Shown here: piece by piece, positions 8,401-18,001 of the stretch
How the letters are laid out: each line of letters opens with the position of its first letter
Position numbering within the stretch: position 1 is the stretch's first letter
NCBI RefSeq assembly: GCF_000429045.1
Contig: NZ_KE386842.1
Location: 62,001-126,000, forward strand
From: Salinarimonas rosea DSM 21201
GTDB lineage: Bacteria; Pseudomonadota; Alphaproteobacteria; Rhizobiales; Beijerinckiaceae
Direction: 5' to 3'
Length of the DNA stretch: 64,000 nt
Program-made: the position numbers and the translations under genes
Notes under the pieces: model-generated
What the model was told of the DNA's origin: nothing
Seen by the model: the letters and a program-made list of their open reading frames with translations, nothing else
Database searches by the model: none

Positions 8401-8646
8401 TTGCAGGTACTCGTTCGCGACAACAACGTCGACCAGGCACTGCGCGTGCTCAAGAAGAAGATGCAGCGCGAAGGCGTCTTCCGCGAGATGAAGAAGCGCC
8501 GCTCCTTCGAGAAGCCCTCCGAGAAGCGTGCCCGCGAGAAGGCCGAGGCCGTGCGCCGCGCCCGCAAGCTCGCCCGCAAGCAGGCCCAGCGCGAGGGGCT
8601 GCTGCCCGTGCGCAAGAAGGCCGCCGCCGCCCCGGGCCGCCGCTGA
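8401..8646 (+). CDS. rpsU: 30S ribosomal protein S21
   Basis: 81 residues, small basic ribosomal protein beginning with the highly conserved [17 protein letters not shown] (first residue encoded by TTG). The upstream AGGAGAG (about 8390-8396) supports the TTG at 8401; no ATG gives a full-length protein. The C-terminal extension is Lys/Arg/Ala-rich, as in related alphaproteobacteria. Monocistronic between a candidate promoter and a two-way terminator. Confidence 0.96.
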   Translation: MQVLVRDNNVDQALRVLKKKMQREGVFREMKKRRSFEKPSEKRAREKAEAVRRARKLARKQAQREGLLPVRKKAAAAPGRR

Positions 8647-8660
8647 CCCGGTCCGCCTGC

Positions 8661-8709
8661 GACCCGCACCCTCGTCTCGCCGGCCGTGCCGGCGGCACGA
8701 CGGCGGGTC
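8661..8709. terminator. bidirectional terminator between rpsU and ubiG
   Basis: Outer arms GACCCGC (8661-8667) and GCGGGTC (8703-8709) enclose an inner GCCGGC-cgt-GCCGGC hairpin (8679-8693). The genes converge here. No T-run, so efficiency is uncertain. Confidence 0.55.
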
Positions 8710-9486
8710 TCAGCCCGCCGGGCGCTCCGCGAAGGCCATGTAGTTCACGGCCGTGTCGCGGGAGAGGCCCCAGGCGTCCTGGAGCGGATTGTAGGTCACG
8801 CCCGTCACCTCGCGCACGGCGAGCCCGCCGGCGCGCATGGACGCCTCCAGCTCGGCGGGCGTGACGAACTTGTCCCACTCGTGGGTGCCCTTGGGCAGCC
8901 AGCGGAGCACGTATTCCGCGCCGACGATGGCGAGTCCCCACGCCTTGAGCGTGCGGTTGAGCGTCGCCATGAACAGGAGCCCGCCCGGGGCCACCGCCCG
9001 CGCGCAGGTGCGCACGAAGGCGTCCGGATCGGGGACGTGCTCCACGACCTCCATCGAGATCACGACGTCGAAGCGCTCCCCGCGGGCGACGACCGCCTCC
9101 ACCGTCTCCTGCTCGTAGGACACGGCGACGCCGGCGCGCTCGGCGTGGAGGCGCGCGACCTCGACGTTGGTCGGCGCCGGGTCGAGCCCCCGCGCCTGCG
9201 CGCCGAGCCGGGCCAGCGGCTCGGTGAGGAGCCCGCCGCCGCAGCCGACGTCGAGCAGCGTCAGGCCGTCGAGCGGCGCGCCGTCCTTCGGGTCGCGCCC
9301 GAAATGCGCGGCGACGTGGTCGCGGATGTAGGCGAGGCGCACCGGGTTGAACTTGTGGAGCGTGCGCATCGGCCCCTTCGGATCCCACCAGGTGCGCGCG
9401 ATCTTCTCGAAGCGGGCGACCTCCTGCGGGTCGACGGCGGCGGCTTGCGTGTCCGCGTGCGGCTCGTGGTGTGCGGCGGGGCTCAT
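8710..9486 (-). CDS. ubiG: ubiquinone biosynthesis O-methyltransferase
   Basis: 258 residues, SAM-dependent methyltransferase that adds both O-methyl groups in ubiquinone synthesis. SAM site LLDVGCGGGLLTEPLARLGA near residue 77, then MEVVEHVPD and GGLLFMATLNRT, all UbiG hallmarks. FEKIARTWWDPKGPM near residue 25 is the typical N-terminal signature. Start at 9486 (MSPAAHHEP) chosen because sequence further upstream is Arg-rich and unlike the family; a longer form from 9546 is possible. Confidence 0.95.
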   Translation of the reverse strand: MSPAAHHEPHADTQAAAVDPQEVARFEKIARTWWDPKGPMRTLHKFNPVRLAYIRDHVAAHFGRDPKDGAPLDGLTLLDVGCGGGLLTEPLARLGAQARGLDPAPTNVEVARLHAERAGVAVSYEQETVEAVVARGERFDVVISMEVVEHVPDPDAFVRTCARAVAPGGLLFMATLNRTLKAWGLAIVGAEYVLRWLPKGTHEWDKFVTPAELEASMRAGGLAVREVTGVTYNPLQDAWGLSRDTAVNYMAFAERPAG

Positions 9487-9567
9487 CGGCTGGACCTTCT
9501 GGAACGCGACCGCGCCTCGTCTCGCCCGCACGCCCCCCGCGGTCAAGGGCGCGCCGGATGGCGTCGG

Positions 9568-9825
9568 TCACGAGAAGTCGCAGGCGATGCCCTTGATCTC
9601 CCAGTCGGCGTAGCGCACGGGCTCGAGCCCGCCGCGCCCGGCCTTCTCGGGCTCGGCGGCGATCTCCGCCGCGCGGGCGTCGATCGCCGCGCGGCGCGCC
9701 GCGGCCTCCTCCAGCGCCCGGCGCGCGGCCGGGGAAAGGGCCTTGCCGGGGGCGGCCCCCGGCAGCTCCGCCGCGGCGTCGACGGTCGCGTCGACCTGCG
9801 GGGCGTCGTCGTTGGCGTCCTGCAT
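9568..9825 (-). CDS. DUF1674 protein (SDHAF4-like)
   Basis: 85 residues. The C-terminus [21 protein letters not shown] matches the DUF1674/SDHAF4 signature (GG-x-P-x-RYGDWE...DF), a family that in mitochondria helps assemble succinate dehydrogenase. Central segment about 25-65 is Ala/Arg/Glu-rich helix. Divergent from htpX, a common neighbour in alphaproteobacteria. Start at 9825 follows GGGAGACG; a longer in-frame start at 9897 is less likely. Confidence 0.85.
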   Translation of the reverse strand: MQDANDDAPQVDATVDAAAELPGAAPGKALSPAARRALEEAAARRAAIDARAAEIAAEPEKAGRGGLEPVRYADWEIKGIACDFS

Positions 9826-9947
9826 CGTCTCCCTCTCGTACGATCGGTCCGGCCGCGCTCGAGACGGGCCTTGCCGGAACCGCCGCGGCGATCCCACATT
9901 CTCGGTCGGACCTTGATATAGGCGCGCTCCCCCGGAGGTACACCACG

Positions 9948-10874
9948 ATGAACGTCGCCAAGACGGCCCTGCTCCTCGCCGCGCTGACCGCGCTGTTCGG
10001 CGTCGTCGGCTACTGGATCGGCGGATCGGGCGGCATGCTGATCGCGCTCGGCCTCGCGGCGGCGACGAACCTCTACGCCTGGTGGAATTCCGACCGGCTC
10101 GCGCTGAAGGCCCATCGCGCCCGCGAGGTCGACGCGCGGACCGCGCCCGAGCTCGTCGGCCTGGTGGAGGATCTCGCCCGGCGCGCCGACCTGCCGATGC
10201 CGCGGGTCTACCTCATCGACAACCCCCAGCCGAACGCCTTCGCCACCGGCCGCAACCCGGCGAACGCCGCGGTCGCGGCGACGACGGGCCTCCTGCGCAG
10301 CCTCTCGCGCGAGGAGGTCGCCGCGGTGATGGCGCACGAGCTCGCCCACGTCAGGAACCGCGACACGCTGATCATGACGGTGAGCGCCACGCTCGCCGGC
10401 GCGCTCGCCACGCTCGCGCAGTTCGGCTTCCTCTTCGGCGGGCGCGAGCGGCAGAACCCGCTGGCGCTCATCGCCATGATCGTCCTCGCGCCGCTGGGGG
10501 GCATGATCGTGCAGATGGCGCTCTCGCGGGCGCGGGAATACGAGGCGGACCGGATCGGCGCGGAGATCTGCGGCAACCCGCTCTGGCTCGCCTCGGCGCT
10601 CGAGAAGATCGCCGGCGGCGTCGCGCGCAACGTCAACCCGGACGCGGAGAACCACCCGGCGACCGCGCCGCTCTTCATCGTGAACCCGCTGAAGGGCGGG
10701 GCCATCGACGGCCTGTTCTCGACCCATCCCGCGACGGCGAACCGCGTCGCCGCCCTCGTCGCCATGGCGCGCGAGACGGGCTCCGAGGCGGGGATCGGCG
10801 CGGGCGCGAGCCCGTCGGCGGGCCCGTCTGCAGGCCCCTGGGGCGGGACCCGCTCGCGCGGGCCGTGGGGATGA
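9948..10874 (+). CDS. htpX: membrane zinc metalloprotease HtpX
   Basis: 308 residues, M48 family inner-membrane protease for quality control of membrane proteins. Zinc motif HELAH with His130, Glu131, His134; the third ligand is the Glu of EYEAD near residue 200. Two hydrophobic N-terminal segments (about 5-25 and 28-45) and two more after the active site. The last 30 residues are Gly/Ser/Pro-rich and likely flexible. Start at 9948 follows CGGAGG. Confidence 0.95.
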   Translation: MNVAKTALLLAALTALFGVVGYWIGGSGGMLIALGLAAATNLYAWWNSDRLALKAHRAREVDARTAPELVGLVEDLARRADLPMPRVYLIDNPQPNAFATGRNPANAAVAATTGLLRSLSREEVAAVMAHELAHVRNRDTLIMTVSATLAGALATLAQFGFLFGGRERQNPLALIAMIVLAPLGGMIVQMALSRAREYEADRIGAEICGNPLWLASALEKIAGGVARNVNPDAENHPATAPLFIVNPLKGGAIDGLFSTHPATANRVAALVAMARETGSEAGIGAGASPSAGPSAGPWGGTRSRGPWG

Positions 10875-10954
10875 GGTAGAGGGCAGGGAGAACGATCGTC
10901 GCCGCGCGACGCGCGGGATCGACGCACGAGCTTGTCGAAGGAGACGGACCAATC

Positions 10955-12316
10955 GTGGCGGATACCCAGCCGGGCCTCGGCGCACGCCGGCTCGCCTTCG
11001 AATCGTTGGAGGAGACGCTGCGGGCGCGCCGCGCCCTCGACGACGTGCTCGCCGCCCGCGCGCCCGCGGCGGCACTCGACGCGCGCGACCTCGGGCTGGC
11101 TCGCGCCATCGCGGTCACCGCGCTGAGGCGGCTCGGCACGATCCGCGGGGCGCTCGCCGAGCGTCTGGCGGCGCCCGTGAGCGATCCGCGGCTCGAGGCG
11201 CTCCTCGTCGTCGGCGCCGCGCAGGTGCTGTTCCTCGACGTGCCGGACCATGCCGCCGTGGGCACCGCGGTCGATCTCGCGCGCGAGGAGAAGCGGCTCG
11301 CGCGGGCGAGCGGCCTCATCAACGCCGTCCTGCGCCGCGTCGCGCGCGAGCGCGAGGCAATCCTCGCGGACGCCGAGGCGGACGCGATGCGCGACGTCCC
11401 CGCGTGGCTCGCCGCACGCTGGCGCGCCGCCTGGGGCGAGGAGACGGCGGCGGCGATCGCCCGGGCGCACCGGAGCGAGGCGCCCCTGGACCTCACGCCG
11501 AAGCCCGACGCCGCGGCCTCCGCCGAGACCTCCGCCGAGGCCTCCGCCGAGGCCTGGGCGGAGCGGCTGGACGCGCGGCTCCTGCCCACGGGGACGCTGC
11601 GCGTCGGCGCGCGCGCTCCGGTTCCGGAACTCCCCGGCTACGCGGAAGGCGCCTGGTGGGTGCAGGACGCCGCCGCCGCCCTCCCCGCACGGCTGCTCCA
11701 CGCAGGTCCGGGCGAGCGCGTCGCCGACCTGTGCGCGGCCCCCGGCGGCAAGACCGCCCAGCTCGCCGCGACGGGCGCCAGCGTGCTCGCCGTCGACCGG
11801 TCGGCGAAGCGCCTGGCGCGGCTGTCGGAGAATCTCGCTCGCCTCGGCCTTCGTGCGGAAACCCGGGCGATCGACGCGCTCGCGCTCGAGCCGGACGCCG
11901 GGTTCGACGCGGTCCTGCTCGATGCGCCCTGCTCCTCCACGGGGACGCTGCGGCGCCATCCGGACGTCGCCTGGACGAAGAGCGAGGCCGACGTGGCGAA
12001 GCTCGCCGGGCTGCAGACGCAGCTCCTCGACCGGGCGGCGGGGCTGACCCGCCCGGGCGGGCGCCTCGTCTATTGCACCTGCTCGCTCGAGCCGGAGGAG
12101 GGCGAGGCGCAGGCCGAGGCCTTCCTCGCGCGCCATCCGAGCTTCGCACGCGATCCCGTTCGGGCCGAGGAGATCGGCGGCGCCGCGGCGCTCGTCGACG
12201 CGGCTGGGAACCTGCGGGCGCTTCCGCATCTCGGCGTCGCGCCGGACGCGCCGGGTCTCGACGGGTTCTTTGCCGCCCGATTCGTGCGCTCGACATCAGC
12301 CGACCCGGGGTCGTGA
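10955..12316 (+). CDS. rsmB: 16S rRNA (cytosine-967) C5-methyltransferase
   Basis: 453 residues. N-terminal NusB-like helical domain (about 5-140), then a SAM-dependent RNA m5C methyltransferase domain. Catalytic cysteines are in DAPCSSTGTLRRHPD and in YCTCSLEPEE; the SAM site is DLCAAPGGKTAQLAA. Start is GTG at 10955 after AAGGAGA. An acidic Ala/Glu repeat (SAETSAEASAEA, about 189-200) is inserted between domains. Follows htpX, as often in this class. Confidence 0.94.
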   Translation: MADTQPGLGARRLAFESLEETLRARRALDDVLAARAPAAALDARDLGLARAIAVTALRRLGTIRGALAERLAAPVSDPRLEALLVVGAAQVLFLDVPDHAAVGTAVDLAREEKRLARASGLINAVLRRVAREREAILADAEADAMRDVPAWLAARWRAAWGEETAAAIARAHRSEAPLDLTPKPDAAASAETSAEASAEAWAERLDARLLPTGTLRVGARAPVPELPGYAEGAWWVQDAAAALPARLLHAGPGERVADLCAAPGGKTAQLAATGASVLAVDRSAKRLARLSENLARLGLRAETRAIDALALEPDAGFDAVLLDAPCSSTGTLRRHPDVAWTKSEADVAKLAGLQTQLLDRAAGLTRPGGRLVYCTCSLEPEEGEAQAEAFLARHPSFARDPVRAEEIGGAAALVDAAGNLRALPHLGVAPDAPGLDGFFAARFVRSTSADPGS

Positions 12317-12326
12317 GGCGAAACGT

Positions 12327-12344
12327 CGCGGCACCTGTGCCGCG
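12327..12344 (+). terminator. candidate rsmB terminator hairpin
   Basis: CGCGGCAC and GTGCCGCG form an 8-base perfect inverted repeat around CT, 10 bases after the rsmB stop. No T-run follows. Confidence 0.45.
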
Positions 12345-12591
12345 GAACGGAGATGATCGAAGGTCGTACGATCGGCGGGCCCCGGCAGGCGCGACAGACG
12401 TCCGGCCGCCGTCCCGCCCGGCTTTCCCGGCTCGCGCGAGGCCGGGCGCGGCCGCGTTGCAGGGCCTTGCGGTTGCGTGTAATCGCCAGATGCAGCGCTA
12501 CTATCCGGACGCGAACGTCACCGTCGCGTTCGAGGAGCGAACGCTCGGCTCGCCCGAGGCGAAAGCAGGAGTTTCGTGCCGAATGCCAGGG

Positions 12592-12619
12592 TTGACGGAA
12601 AGTCTCCCCTGCTCAATTT
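12592..12619 (+). promoter_or_regulatory. candidate promoter of the tail-collar gene
   Basis: TTGACG (12592-12597), 16-base spacer, CAATTT (12614-12619). It would start a transcript about 48 bases before the ATG at 12674. Confidence 0.4.
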
Positions 12620-12673
12620 CCCGCTCGAGGCAGCGAGGCGGCCGCACGTGCTGCGAGCCAGGAGAGCGGACCG

Positions 12674-13021
12674 ATGGAGAGCCCGTATCTCGGGACGATC
12701 ATGATGTGGGCGGCGGACTACGCGCCGCGGGGCTGGGCGTTCTGCTACGGGCAGGTGCTCGACGCCCGCCAGCACAAGGCGCTGTTCGTGATGCTGCGCG
12801 AGACCTTCGGCGGCGACGGCGAGACCAGCTTCCGGCTGCCGGACTTCGTCGGCCGCACCCCCGTCGGCGCGGGGCTGCTCGGCAGCGGCGAGGAGATCGC
12901 GCTGGGCGCGGCGAGCCCCGTCCTGCGCGGCGGCCAGACGCCCGGCTGCGGGCTGCTGCGCGGGGCGCTCGCCGTGAACTACGTCATCTGCATCGACGGC
13001 CGCTTCCCCGAGCCGGCCTGA
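12674..13021 (+). CDS. phage tail collar domain protein (microcystin-dependent protein family)
   Basis: 115 residues. Begins MESPYLGTIMMWAADYAPRG with WAFCYGQVL, then ETFGGDGETSFRLPDFVGRTPVGAG, which is the tail-collar (Collar/MdpB) signature; the ending NYVICIDGRFP matches family C-termini (NYIICLQG-FP). These proteins resemble phage short-tail-fibre tips but occur alone or in groups on many bacterial chromosomes. No other phage gene lies nearby. Good AGGAGA ribosome site 10 bases upstream. Confidence 0.9.
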   Translation: MESPYLGTIMMWAADYAPRGWAFCYGQVLDARQHKALFVMLRETFGGDGETSFRLPDFVGRTPVGAGLLGSGEEIALGAASPVLRGGQTPGCGLLRGALAVNYVICIDGRFPEPA

Positions 13022-13030
13022 AACGCAGCG

Positions 13031-13060
13031 GGCGGGCGCGCCGGTCGCGGCGCGCCCGCC
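13031..13060. terminator. bidirectional terminator between tail-collar gene and aroG
   Basis: Perfect 12-base arms (13031-13042, 13049-13060) with a 6-base loop, placed between two converging genes. No T-run on either side. Confidence 0.65.
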
Positions 13061-13068
13061 CGAGCGCG

Positions 13069-14451
13069 TCACTCCGCGGCTTCGACCTGCGGCCGCTCGC
13101 GGCCGACCTCGCGCTTGATCAGCTCGGCGGTCAGGAAAGCGATCTCGAGCGCCTGCTCGGCGTTGAGGCGCGGGTCGCAGTAGGTGTGGTAGCGGTCCGA
13201 GAGGTCGGCGTCGCCGAGGCCGCGGGCGCCGCCGGTGCACTCGGTGACGTTCTTGCCCGTCATCTCGAGGTGGATGCCGCCGGCATGCGTCCCCTCCGCC
13301 TGGTGGACGGCGAAGAAGTTGCGCACCTCCTGCATGATCCGGTCGAACGGCCGGGTCTTGTAGCCCGAGCCCGCCTTGATCGTGTTGCCGTGCATCGGGT
13401 CGCAGGACCAGACCGGCGTGCGCCCGGCCTTCTTCACCGCGCGCACGAGCGCCGGCAGATGGTCGAAGACCTTGTCGGCGCCGAAGCGGCAGATCAGCGT
13501 CAGGCGCCCGGGCTCGTTCTTCGGATCCAGCGCGTCCATCAGACGCAGCAGGTCGTCCGCCGCGAGCGAGGGGCCGCACTTGAGCCCGATCGGGTTCTTC
13601 ACGCCCCGCGCGTACTCGACGTGGGCGTGGTCCGCCTGGCGGGTGCGGTCGCCGATCCAGATCATGTGGCCCGACGTGGCGTAGTAGTCGCCGGAGGTGG
13701 AGTCGACGCGGGTGAGCGCCTCCTCGTAGCCGAGCAGCAGCGCCTCGTGGCTGGTGTAGAACTCGGTGTTCTTCACCTCGGGATGGCGATCCGCCTCGAT
13801 GCCGATCGCCTTCATGAAGGCGATCGCCTCGGTGATGCGCTCGGCGACGTCCGCATAGCGCGAGCTCTGCGGGCTGTCCTTGATGAAGCCGAGCATCCAG
13901 CGATGCGCGTTCTCGAGGTTGGCGAAGCCGCCGGTGGCGAAGGCGCGCAGCAGGTTCAGCGTCGCCGCCGACTGGCGGTAGGCGTCGAGCTGGCGCCGGG
14001 CGTCCGGCCTGCGGCTGTCGGGCGTGAAGGCGATGTCGTTGACGATGTCGCCGCGGTAGCTCGGCAGCGTGACGCCGTCGACCGTCTCCTCGTCGGAGGA
14101 GCGCGGCTTGGCGAACTGGCCGGCGACGCGGCCGATCTTCACCACCGGGCAGGAGCCCGCGAAGGTGAGGACCACCGCCATCTGCAGGAAGACGCGGAAG
14201 AAATCGCGGATGTTGTCGGCGGAATGCTCGGCGAAGCTCTCGGCGCAGTCGCCGCCCTGGAGCAGGAACGCCTCGCCGCGGGCGACCGACGCGAGGCTCG
14301 CCTTCAGCTTGCGCGCCTCACCGGCAAAAACGAGGGGCGGAAACCCCGCGAGCTGACCCTCGACCTCGCGCAGCAGGTCCTGGTCCTCGTAGGCCGGCAC
14401 CTGCCGAATGGGCTTGCCCCTCCAGCTGTCGGGCGTCCAGCGCTCGCTCAT
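13069..14451 (-). CDS. aroG: class II 3-deoxy-7-phosphoheptulonate synthase (DAHP synthase)
   Basis: 460 residues, the plant-like class II enzyme that joins phosphoenolpyruvate and erythrose 4-phosphate, first step of aromatic amino acid synthesis. Visible signatures: [41 protein letters not shown], and the N-terminal [13 protein letters not shown]. Length fits the family. The ATG at 14451 begins the conserved N-terminus. aroC lies elsewhere in the window (40084). Confidence 0.95.
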   Translation of the reverse strand: MSERWTPDSWRGKPIRQVPAYEDQDLLREVEGQLAGFPPLVFAGEARKLKASLASVARGEAFLLQGGDCAESFAEHSADNIRDFFRVFLQMAVVLTFAGSCPVVKIGRVAGQFAKPRSSDEETVDGVTLPSYRGDIVNDIAFTPDSRRPDARRQLDAYRQSAATLNLLRAFATGGFANLENAHRWMLGFIKDSPQSSRYADVAERITEAIAFMKAIGIEADRHPEVKNTEFYTSHEALLLGYEEALTRVDSTSGDYYATSGHMIWIGDRTRQADHAHVEYARGVKNPIGLKCGPSLAADDLLRLMDALDPKNEPGRLTLICRFGADKVFDHLPALVRAVKKAGRTPVWSCDPMHGNTIKAGSGYKTRPFDRIMQEVRNFFAVHQAEGTHAGGIHLEMTGKNVTECTGGARGLGDADLSDRYHTYCDPRLNAEQALEIAFLTAELIKREVGRERPQVEAAE

Positions 14452-14628
14452 CGTCCTCGCTCCTCGCTCATCGCGCGTCCCCGCGCGTCCGGTGTCCTCG
14501 TGACGGGGGCCGCCCATGCCCGGGCGGAGCGGCCTTATAGCCGCTTTGCGACGCCGACGCGAGCCTCCGTCGCCGCCTTGCGTGGAATCACGGAGCCACG
14601 CAACGATCTTGCGCATCGGCACCGGACA

Positions 14629-14656
14629 TTTACAAAAGCGATCGCTCGCGTATATA
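14629..14656 (+). promoter_or_regulatory. tetR-type gene promoter with embedded palindrome
   Basis: TTTACA (14629-14634), 16-base spacer, TATATA (14651-14656). The spacer contains the perfect 10-base palindrome AGCGATCGCT (14637-14646), a candidate operator for autorepression. The expected start of transcription (about 14662-14665) falls at or beside the ATG, so the message may be nearly leaderless. Confidence 0.6.
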
Positions 14657-14664
14657 AGAGCGTC

Positions 14665-15300
14665 ATGGCCCAGAACGCACCCCGCCGCGGCCCCGGCCGC
14701 CCCGTCGACCCGCGCGCCCGCGCCGCCCGCCGCACCCACATCCTGGCATCCGCCCGGCGCTGCTTCCTGGCGCGCGGCTTCCACGCCGCCAGCACCGCCG
14801 ACATCAGCCGCGAGGCGGGCGTGAGCGTCGCCAACCTCTACCAGTACTTCCCGTCGAAGGAGGAGCTCGTCCTGGCGATGGTGGAGGAGGATCTCACCGG
14901 CGATCTCGCCTTCTTCGCGCATCTGTTCGGCGGCGCCGACGGCTTCCTCGCCAGCGTCGAGGCGGCGTTCGCGGCCCTGGCGGAGGCGGGGCGCGCGCGC
15001 GACGAGCTCGGTTTGCGCGCCGAGATCTTCGCCGAGGCGTTGCGCAACCCGCGCGTCCACGAGGCGCTGGCGCGCTCGCAGGAGAAGCTCCTCACCGCGC
15101 TCGCCGAGCGCGTCGCGGCAGCGGTCGCCCGCGGCGAGATCGCGCTCGCCGACGGCGTCGCGGCGCGCGACGTCGCCGCCCTGCTGTTCACCCTGGCCGA
15201 CGGCGTCTACTCCGCCGGCGGCCTCGATATTCTCGACGGGGCGCGCGCCGCACGCTGTACGCGCCTCCTCCTCGCCCGCGCGCTGACACCGGCGGCCTGA
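14665..15300 (+). CDS. TetR/AcrR family transcriptional regulator
   Basis: 211 residues. Basic N-terminus ([15 protein letters not shown]), then the TetR helix-turn-helix around residues 35-65 ([27 protein letters not shown] pattern). The C-terminal ligand domain is helical and Ala-rich. No ribosome site is visible before the ATG, consistent with a leaderless message. It is divergent from aroG and upstream of the DUF418 gene; either it or itself may be the target. Ligand unknown. Confidence 0.9.
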   Translation: MAQNAPRRGPGRPVDPRARAARRTHILASARRCFLARGFHAASTADISREAGVSVANLYQYFPSKEELVLAMVEEDLTGDLAFFAHLFGGADGFLASVEAAFAALAEAGRARDELGLRAEIFAEALRNPRVHEALARSQEKLLTALAERVAAAVARGEIALADGVAARDVAALLFTLADGVYSAGGLDILDGARAARCTRLLLARALTPAA

Positions 15301-15401
15301 CCCGGGCCAAGACCGCAGTCCGCAGTCCGCAGCCCGCTCGTAGCCCGAAATTGAGCGATGCCTCGCTCATAAAAAACCGACCGCCCGCCCCGGAGCCCTG
15401 C

Positions 15402-16586
15402 ATGTCCCTCGTCACCCCCGCCGAACGCCCCACCCGCGACCGCAGCATCGACGCCCTGCGCGGCTTCGCGCTGATGGGCGTCGTCGTCGTCAACGCGCCC
15501 GCCTTCGCCGTGCCCATCGACGCGCTGCCGGCGCTGGCGACGCTCGCCGACCGGCTCGCCACCTGGGCGACGCTGGCCTTCGGTGCCGGCAAGTTCTTCC
15601 TGATCTTCTCGTTCCTCTACGGCTTCGGCCTCTCCGTCGCCCTCGATCGCGCCGCGCGCCCGGGCGGATCGCCGGCACCGCTGCGGCGGCGGCTCGCGGC
15701 CCTGCTCGTCATCGGCGCAGCGCACGCGACGCTGTTGTTCTACGGCGACATCCTGGTGCTCTACGCGGTGCTCGGCGCCGCGCTCCTCGCCCTGCGGGGC
15801 GCGCCGCCACGACGGCTCGCGGCGATCGCCGCGGCGAGCTTCGCCCTCGCGGTCGTCGCGCAGGCCGGGATCGTCGCGCTCGCGCTGTCGCAGAGCGCGA
15901 CCCTCGGGCCGGTCGAGCGCATCGACGGTGTCGGCTATCTCGGAGCGTTCGCGGACACGGTCGCGGCGCGGCTCGCGGACCTGCCGAGCGCGATCGTCTT
16001 CCTCCTCGCCTTCAACGGCCCCGCCGCCTTCGCCATGGTGCTCGCCGGGCACCTGGCGCACCGCTCCGGCGCCTTCCCGCCGAGCCCGGAGCGCCTCGCC
16101 GGGTGGATGCGCCGGGCGCCGCTGGCGCTCGCGGCCGGCGGGCTCGCCGCCATGGCGGCGGCCGCGGCGCTCGTCCTCGCCGTCGTCGCCCCGGGCACGC
16201 TGGGCATGCCGGCCGTCGTCGCGGCCGCCGCCGGGCTGGGGCTCTCGGCGCCCGTCCTCTCCCTCGGCCTCGCCGTGAGCGTCCTCGCCGCCGCGCGCCG
16301 GCATCCGGACCACATCCTGGTGCGCGCCTTCGCGGTGGTGGGGGAGAGCTCGCTGTCGGGCTACCTCCTCCACTCGCTCCTGCTCGGTGCGGTGTTCCTC
16401 GGATGGGGGCTCGGACTGTGGGGCGGGCTCGGCTCGGCGGCGATCCTCGCCATCGCGCTCGCCACCTACGCCTCCATCGTCGGCATCCTCGCCCTGTGGC
16501 GACGCGCCTTCGCGCACGGGCCGATGGAGATGGTCATGCGCCGGATCCTGAAGGGCGGCGGCGCCCCGCGCGCCGCGCGCTCCTGA
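15402..16586 (+). CDS. DUF418 family membrane protein (YeiB-like)
   Basis: 394 residues, polytopic inner-membrane protein. Starts near RSIDALRGFALMGVVVVNAP, the DUF1624/acyltransferase-3-like first helix, and ends with the DUF418 C-terminal helices (LSGYLLHSLLLG, then GPMEMVMRRIL, where DUF418 proteins usually have GPLE-WLWR). About ten hydrophobic segments. Function of the family is unsettled. Start at 15402 is preceded by CCGGAG; a TTG 51 bases upstream is less likely. It lies about 100 bases after the TetR gene and converges on gor. Confidence 0.88.
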   Translation: MSLVTPAERPTRDRSIDALRGFALMGVVVVNAPAFAVPIDALPALATLADRLATWATLAFGAGKFFLIFSFLYGFGLSVALDRAARPGGSPAPLRRRLAALLVIGAAHATLLFYGDILVLYAVLGAALLALRGAPPRRLAAIAAASFALAVVAQAGIVALALSQSATLGPVERIDGVGYLGAFADTVAARLADLPSAIVFLLAFNGPAAFAMVLAGHLAHRSGAFPPSPERLAGWMRRAPLALAAGGLAAMAAAAALVLAVVAPGTLGMPAVVAAAAGLGLSAPVLSLGLAVSVLAAARRHPDHILVRAFAVVGESSLSGYLLHSLLLGAVFLGWGLGLWGGLGSAAILAIALATYASIVGILALWRRAFAHGPMEMVMRRILKGGGAPRAARS

Positions 16587-16596
16587 GCCCGCCGCC

Positions 16597-17964
16597 TCAG
16601 CGGGCCCGCGTGCGCATGGTGACGAGCTCCTCCGCCGCCGTCGGGTGCACGGCGACGGTGCGGTCGAAGTCCGCCTTGGTCGCGCCCATCGTCACGGCGA
16701 CACCGGCGAGCTGGATCATCTCGCCGGCGTCGCGGCCGAGGACGTGGAGCCCCATGACCACGTCGCTCCGCGCGTCGACGACGAGCTTCATGTAGACCGG
16801 GTCGTCACGTCCCGAGAGCGTCGCCCGCATGGAGCGGAACGCGGTCTCGTAGATCGCGACCTCCCCCGTGCGCTGGCGCGCCAGCGTCTCCGAGCAGCCC
16901 ACCGTGCCGATCTCGGGCGTCGAGAACACGGCGGTGGGGATGATCTCGTGGTCGACCATCCGGGGCGTGCCGCCGAACACCGTGTCGGCGAAGGCGTGCC
17001 CCTCGCGGATGGCGATCGGGGTAAGCGCGGCGCGGTTGGTGACGTCGCCCACCGCCGAGATCGACGGGACGAGCGTGCGCGAGTAGCCGTCGACGATGAT
17101 CTCGCCGCCCGCGCCCAGCGCGACGCCCGCCGTCTCGAGCCCGAGCTCCGCGGTGTTCGGCTTGCGGCCGGTGGCGACGAGCACCCGGTCGAACGTGCCG
17201 CTCGACCCGTCGGAGAAGCGCGCGGCGATGGCGCCGTCCGCGTCGCGTGCCAGCCGCTCCAGCGTCGTGCCGAAGCGCAGCGCGACGCCCTTGCGGGCGT
17301 AGGCCGCGCCGAGGCGGTCGCGCAGGTCCTCGTCGAAGCCGCGCAGGAGCTTGTCGCCGCGCAGCGACATCGTCACCTGGGAGCCGAGCCCGGCGAAGAT
17401 GCCGGCGAACTCGACGCCGATGTAGCCGCCGCCGACGACGAGGATGCGCCGCGGCTGCTCGGGCAGGTCGAAGATCTCGTTCGAGGTGATCCCGAGCTCG
17501 CCCCCGGGGATCTCCGGCTCGAGCGAGGGCCGCGCGCCGACGGCGACGAGGATGTGGCGCGCGCGGAAGACCTCGCCGGTGGAGAGCAGGCGCACGGCGT
17601 GCGGCCCCTCGACCACCGCCCGGCCGTCCATGACGCGCACGCCCGCCTTCTCGAGGTTGGTGCGGTAGACGCCCTCGAGCCGCGTGATCTCGCGCTCCTT
17701 GGCGGCGACGAGCGCCCGCCAGTCGAAGGTCGGTGCGCCCACGCTCCAGCCGTAGCCGGCGGCGTCGGCGAAGTCGTCGGAGAAGCGGGAGGCGAGCACC
17801 ATCAGCTTCTTGGGCACGCAGCCGCGGATCACGCAGGTGCCGCCGTAGCGGAACTCCTCGGCGATCGCGACCGTCGCGCCGTGGCCCGCGGCGATGCGCG
17901 CCGCGCGCACCCCGCCGGAGCCGCCGCCGATGACGAACAGGTCGAGATCGTAGTCGCCGCTCAT
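16597..17964 (-). CDS. gor: glutathione-disulfide reductase
   Basis: 455 residues, NADPH- and FAD-dependent, keeps glutathione reduced. FAD site GGGSGGVRAAR (13-23), redox disulfide Cys44/Cys49 in GGTCVIRGCVPKK, NADPH site VVGGGYIGVEFAG followed by MSLRGDKLLRGFD with the NADP-type arginines, and C-terminal HPTAAEE with the active-site His-Glu. Downstream of DUF2059 and rpiA in one orientation, a conserved alphaproteobacterial order. Confidence 0.95.
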   Translation of the reverse strand: MSGDYDLDLFVIGGGSGGVRAARIAAGHGATVAIAEEFRYGGTCVIRGCVPKKLMVLASRFSDDFADAAGYGWSVGAPTFDWRALVAAKEREITRLEGVYRTNLEKAGVRVMDGRAVVEGPHAVRLLSTGEVFRARHILVAVGARPSLEPEIPGGELGITSNEIFDLPEQPRRILVVGGGYIGVEFAGIFAGLGSQVTMSLRGDKLLRGFDEDLRDRLGAAYARKGVALRFGTTLERLARDADGAIAARFSDGSSGTFDRVLVATGRKPNTAELGLETAGVALGAGGEIIVDGYSRTLVPSISAVGDVTNRAALTPIAIREGHAFADTVFGGTPRMVDHEIIPTAVFSTPEIGTVGCSETLARQRTGEVAIYETAFRSMRATLSGRDDPVYMKLVVDARSDVVMGLHVLGRDAGEMIQLAGVAVTMGATKADFDRTVAVHPTAAEELVTMRTRAR

Positions 17965-18001
17965 CGCGCGGGTCTCCTCGTGCGGGCGCGCCGGTCCGTG
18001 C

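Larger units (their letters stand above)
12317..12673. other. intergenic region upstream of the tail-collar gene
   Basis: About 357 bases. Frames give only Arg/Ser-rich nonsense. It holds the hairpin at 12327-12344, a small CGTTCG/CGAACG inverted repeat near 12530, and a candidate promoter at 12592-12619. Confidence 0.55.
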
